Of a DNA stretch of 8,562 nucleotides, positions 6,231-8,562 are shown piece by piece; the stretch's first letter is position 1, and each line of letters starts with the position of its first letter. The position numbers and the translations under genes are program-made. The stretch is taken from positions 1-8,562 of the forward strand of contig URXI01000184.1 of assembly GCA_900551775.1 (NCBI GenBank), written 5' to 3'. The notes beneath the pieces were generated by a model that worked only from the letters and a program-made list of their open reading frames with translations, made no database searches and was not told the origin of the DNA. This DNA is from an uncultured Eubacterium sp. Lineage in GTDB: Bacteria; Bacillota; Clostridia; Peptostreptococcales; Anaerovoracaceae.

Positions 6231-6266
6231 ATGATGAGTACAGAAAAAGACGTGTGGTGAGATAGC

Positions 6267-7145
6267 ATGGATATTAAGACGTTAAAAAATTTCATAACCA
6301 TCGCAGAAAACGGCTCCATATGTAAGGCGGCAAAGGAACTGCATATGTCCCAGCCTCCGTTGAGCAAGCAGATCAAGCAGTTGGAAGAGGAACTCAATGT
6401 ACAGCTATTTGACCGTTCAACGAGGGGTGTGGAACTGACAAATGAGGGTCGTCTGCTTTACGCCCATGCAACGTCTCTGGTGTCATACAACGATTTAATC
6501 ATGCGCGAGCTGATGGATTCAGGCAGCGAAACGATCAGGCTGGGTATGATCACCTCATCCGTCCAATATTCCCTCAACCTGATTAAGAACTTTTACGAGG
6601 ACAAGCCGGTTCATTTTGAAATCACTGAAAAAAACAGTTTTGAACTGCTCTCTCTCTTAGAAAACAACATCATCGATTTGGCTTTTATCCGCACTCCTTT
6701 TGACATGAATAAGCCCTTTGACTATATCAAATTGACCAACGACCATCTGGTGGCTGTGGGCAGGCCAGATTTTTTTCAAAGGGAGGGCGGCACCATTACC
6801 TTGCCTGAATTAGCAGAACTTCCTCTCATCACGGTACGCAGGTGGAAAAAATACATCGACATGAATATGAGCAGTTTCAGAGAAACGATCCGTTACAAAT
6901 TCATCTGTGATGACAACCGCACGTCGCTGTTGATGGCCATGAATGGCATGGGTGTCTCTATTTTGCCAGATTCCATCGTTACCAAAGACCTTCTTCAGGA
7001 AATCATCAGGAAAAAGAGGATCGAAGGCGGAACGTTTAAAACCAGCATTTACGTCGTCTATAACCCGTCCCGCACCTTTAACAAATACACTGATGCGTTC
7101 CTGCGTTTTCTTTTGGACAAAAACATCGAAAGCGATGAATCATGA
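6267..7145 (+). CDS. LysR-family transcriptional regulator, divergent from the operon
   Basis: This 292-residue protein has the standard LysR layout. The N-terminal winged helix-turn-helix covers about residues 1-60: TLKNFITIAENGSICKAAKE, then HMSQPPLSKQIKQLEEELNV (26-45) with the recognition helix from S28, and LFDRSTRGVELTNEGRLLY (47-65). A linker helix follows to about 88. The effector-binding domain begins at IRLGMITSS (90-98) and includes LAFIRTPF and the late NGMGVSILPDS motif typical of the fold. Length is normal. The ATG is preceded by GGTGAG at five bases. It is transcribed away from the LctP-type gene across 155 bases holding the operator dyad, so it most likely senses the operon's substrate or a product and switches the operon on. 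It resembles CynR/GltC-type regulators in general form only; the effector cannot be read from sequence. Confidence 0.93.
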   Translation: MDIKTLKNFITIAENGSICKAAKELHMSQPPLSKQIKQLEEELNVQLFDRSTRGVELTNEGRLLYAHATSLVSYNDLIMRELMDSGSETIRLGMITSSVQYSLNLIKNFYEDKPVHFEITEKNSFELLSLLENNIIDLAFIRTPFDMNKPFDYIKLTNDHLVAVGRPDFFQREGGTITLPELAELPLITVRRWKKYIDMNMSSFRETIRYKFICDDNRTSLLMAMNGMGVSILPDSIVTKDLLQEIIRKKRIEGGTFKTSIYVVYNPSRTFNKYTDAFLRFLLDKNIESDES

Positions 7146-7161
7146 GACTCACCGCTTTTTT
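7129..7161 (+). terminator. Weak candidate terminator at the end of the LysR gene
   Basis: AAAGCG (7129-7134) can pair with CGCTTT (7153-7158), and after one mismatch TGA (7136-7138) pairs with TCA (7149-7151), leaving a ten-base loop. Six Ts (7156-7161) follow the CGC, though three are used in the stem. The structure includes the LysR stop codon. The same stem could form in the convergent minus-strand transcript, where no immediate U-run follows. Only 31 bases separate the two convergent genes, so a shared terminator here is plausible but poor by sequence. Confidence 0.35.
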
Positions 7162-7176
7162 CGTACCCAATTTCAT

Positions 7177-7401
7177 TTACACAGAAGCTTTTTCTATCGT
7201 TTCGTAAAGCATCGCTTTTTCCTCTTCGCTCAGCTTCATGGTCCGGCAGATTTTCTCCAGGGTCTCGTCGTCGAAGACGAAGCCCTCTTCGGTGCACAGC
7301 CTCGTAAAGTCATCCTTTCTGATGCCCGTCTGGCTGAAGGATATCTCCCCAGAAGCGATCTTTCTGTCATATATCCTGAAAAATGCCTGTTTAAACGTCA
7401 T
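7177..7401 (-). CDS. Small 74-residue protein coupled to ABC transporter, possibly helix-turn-helix-like
   Basis: I do not recognise this protein with certainty. It is real by context: AAGGAGG lies eight bases before the ATG, and ATGA fuses its start with the TGA stop of the ABC transporter gene, a classic translational-coupling overlap. It is soluble and rich in charge, with no membrane segment or signal peptide. The stretch from TGIRKDDFTRLC (25-36) through DDETLEKICRTMKLSEEEKA (44-63) resembles the second half of XRE/Cro-type DNA-binding domains, where a GISKSDFSRL-like helix is followed by an ETLEKICKALKLSEEE-like helix. The N-terminal helices are less typical. It could therefore be a small regulator or adaptor for the transporter; that is inference from local similarity. 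It ends 31 bases from the convergent LysR gene. Confidence 0.75.
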   Translation of the reverse strand: MTFKQAFFRIYDRKIASGEISFSQTGIRKDDFTRLCTEEGFVFDDETLEKICRTMKLSEEEKAMLYETIEKASV

Positions 7402-8562
7402 ATTTCAATCCTCCTTTCTGCGGCGCCAAAGGCTGCCTGCCTGTGGGCGATAGAGAGAATCGTCCTTCCGCCACCTGCTTTCTTCAGCACCTTCATTATT
7501 TTTTCTTCTGTAGCAGAATCCAAATTTGCCGTAACCTCATCCAGCAAAAGAATTTTCGGATCAGAGGCGATGGCTCTTGCAACAGCTAAAAGCTGTCTCT
7601 GCCCTTGAGAGAAAAGGTCTGCACCGACGATGGTATCAAAACCCCGGGGCAGATCGTCTATAACGTCTCTAAGTCCTGCAAATTCAATTGCTTCAACGAT
7701 GGCGCCCCTCTCAATCGAAGGGTCGCCCAGGCAAATCTGATCCCATATATTCCCTTTCACAAAGGAAAAATCCTGCTGCACGTAACCGAAAATTTTTCGC
7801 TTCTGACTGGCTGCAATGCGGTAAGTATCCACACCGTTCACCTTAACGCTGCCTTCGTCAGGCTGCAAAATCCCAGCTGCCAACTTGATCAAAGTGGATT
7901 TGCCTGCACCTGTGCGGCCCGTGAGAACCACATGCTCCCCGCTTGAAATCTTTAGGTTGAAGTCTTTGATTACATCGCATCCTTCCTCATAGGCAAAGCC
8001 GACATGCTGAAACTCCAGTTCGATGTCGGTATCCACAAGTTCCTCAAAAGTCTCTTTTTTCGTCTCTTCTGGCTGACTGAGAAAGTCTTTGACGCTGCCA
8101 ATACCCGACATGCCTTTTTGAATCGCCGAAAGCTCTGTCCCCAAGCTGTCGATGGGTGAGAAAAGATTAGTAATCAGGTTCACCGACGCCGTAAGCTGTC
8201 CAATAGAGATGCCGAGAAGATTCCCAGCGCCTCCTGCCGCCAGATACAGGATAAATCCGATCGAACAGGCAGTCATAACCTGAATGATTGGAGAATAACA
8301 GGAATCATACAAGTTCACCTGGTTCATCGTGCGGTAGTTTTCTTCCAGATAAGTCCTGTACCGCTCTTCCATATATTTCTCTTTGTGGAAGGCTTTGATC
8401 ATAAATATATTTCTCACGCTTTCACCGATGTGGTTGTTGACCCTGCCCAGTTCCTTCAGATTCGCCTTTTGGGAGCGGAGCATCCGCACCTTGAAAAACC
8501 AGGTCAGCAGACCGATCACCGGCACCAGGCACAGCGCAAAAACTCCCATGGCGGAACTGACT
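7398..8562 (-). CDS. ABC exporter, membrane-ATPase fusion, N-terminus beyond right edge
   Basis: This is the C-terminal 387 codons of an ABC half-transporter with fused membrane and ATPase domains; the frame stays open to the window edge. Counting from the first visible methionine (8549), the membrane domain runs to about 155, with a membrane helix at 3-19, the cytoplasmic helix ending IFMIKAFHKEKY, and another membrane region around 86-125. The ATPase domain shows Walker A GRTGAGKST (211-219), Q-loop YVQQDF (Q258/Q259), signature FSQGQRQ (313-319, Phe instead of the usual Leu), Walker B ILLLDE (333-338) and H-loop H369. All catalytic residues are present, so hydrolysis is likely intact. Odd: only 14 residues follow the H-loop, where such exporters normally continue for tens of residues. 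Other frames show no obvious continuation. The stop overlaps the next gene's ATG. The family exports lipids, peptides or drugs, usually as dimers; the partner, if any, is outside the window. Confidence 0.9.
   Translation of the reverse strand, partial: VSSAMGVFALCLVPVIGLLTWFFKVRMLRSQKANLKELGRVNNHIGESVRNIFMIKAFHKEKYMEERYRTYLEENYRTMNQVNLYDSCYSPIIQVMTACSIGFILYLAAGGAGNLLGISIGQLTASVNLITNLFSPIDSLGTELSAIQKGMSGIGSVKDFLSQPEETKKETFEELVDTDIELEFQHVGFAYEEGCDVIKDFNLKISSGEHVVLTGRTGAGKSTLIKLAAGILQPDEGSVKVNGVDTYRIAASQKRKIFGYVQQDFSFVKGNIWDQICLGDPSIERGAIVEAIEFAGLRDVIDDLPRGFDTIVGADLFSQGQRQLLAVARAIASDPKILLLDEVTANLDSATEEKIMKVLKKAGGGRTILSIAHRQAAFGAAERRIEI
7410..7416 (-). promoter_or_regulatory. Ribosome binding site of the small protein, inside the ABC transporter gene
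   Basis: AAGGAGG lies within the last codons of the ABC transporter gene, eight bases before the ATG of the small gene. It encodes Arg-Arg-Ile in the transporter frame, so the transporter's last residues coincide with the initiation signal of its neighbour. Confidence 0.75.

Noticed and set aside
7398..7450. Frameshift at the end of the ABC transporter gene
   Set aside because: Neither other frame downstream of the H-loop gives a typical exporter C-terminus, and the neat ATGA overlap with a well-spaced ribosome site argues that the stop is genuine.
6943..7608. Plus-strand 221-residue open frame running from the LysR gene into the ABC transporter gene
   Set aside because: It crosses three real genes in the wrong frame or strand and translates into nothing recognisable.
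1..8562. Mobile element, CRISPR array, tRNA or riboswitch
   Set aside because: No transposase or integrase, no regularly spaced repeats, no tRNA-like cloverleaf and no recognisable riboswitch core were seen; leaders are too short for a riboswitch.

Overview
The window reads as chromosomal DNA of a low-to-middle-GC Firmicute, most likely an anaerobic, amino-acid-using member of the Clostridia. Signs are the strong AGGAGG-type ribosome sites, the tightly packed operons, a YfcC/DcuC-type carrier, an LctP-type carrier, and the peptidase and amidohydrolase content. The assignment below class is a guess. I see no rRNA, tRNA, CRISPR array, insertion sequence or phage gene.

Layout, left to right. 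Positions 1-6111 hold five genes on the minus strand, read from right to left: an LctP-family permease (4603-6111), a YfcC-family carrier (3109-4512), an M20 zinc peptidase of the carboxypeptidase G2/ArgE type (1901-3085, GTG start), an N-acyl-D-amino-acid deacylase-type amidohydrolase (450-1850), and the N-terminal part of an amidase-signature enzyme that runs off the left edge (1-449). Gaps are 90, 23, 50 and 0 bases, so a single operon is likely. Two of the gaps contain RNA hairpins (4567-4595 and 1866-1892).

A LysR-family regulator (6267-7145) is transcribed divergently from this operon. The 155-base region between them carries a perfect 7-base dyad, GGTCATA-N9-TATGACC, with the T-N11-A signature of LysR sites. 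It is centred about 65 bases upstream of the inferred operon start and overlaps the -35 region of the regulator's own promoter. This is the textbook arrangement for a LysR protein that activates its neighbour and represses itself.

Taken together, the left block looks like an inducible system that imports a small acyl-amino acid, peptide-like or amide compound and hydrolyses it with up to three unrelated amide-bond hydrolases (M20 peptidase, amidohydrolase, amidase). Which compound is not visible in the sequence.

Positions 7177-8562 belong to a separate, convergent minus-strand unit: the C-terminal part of an ABC exporter (membrane plus ATPase domains, its gene start beyond the right edge), whose stop codon overlaps the start of a 74-residue, possibly helix-turn-helix-like protein (ATGA overlap). 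A weak candidate terminator lies between this unit and the LysR gene.
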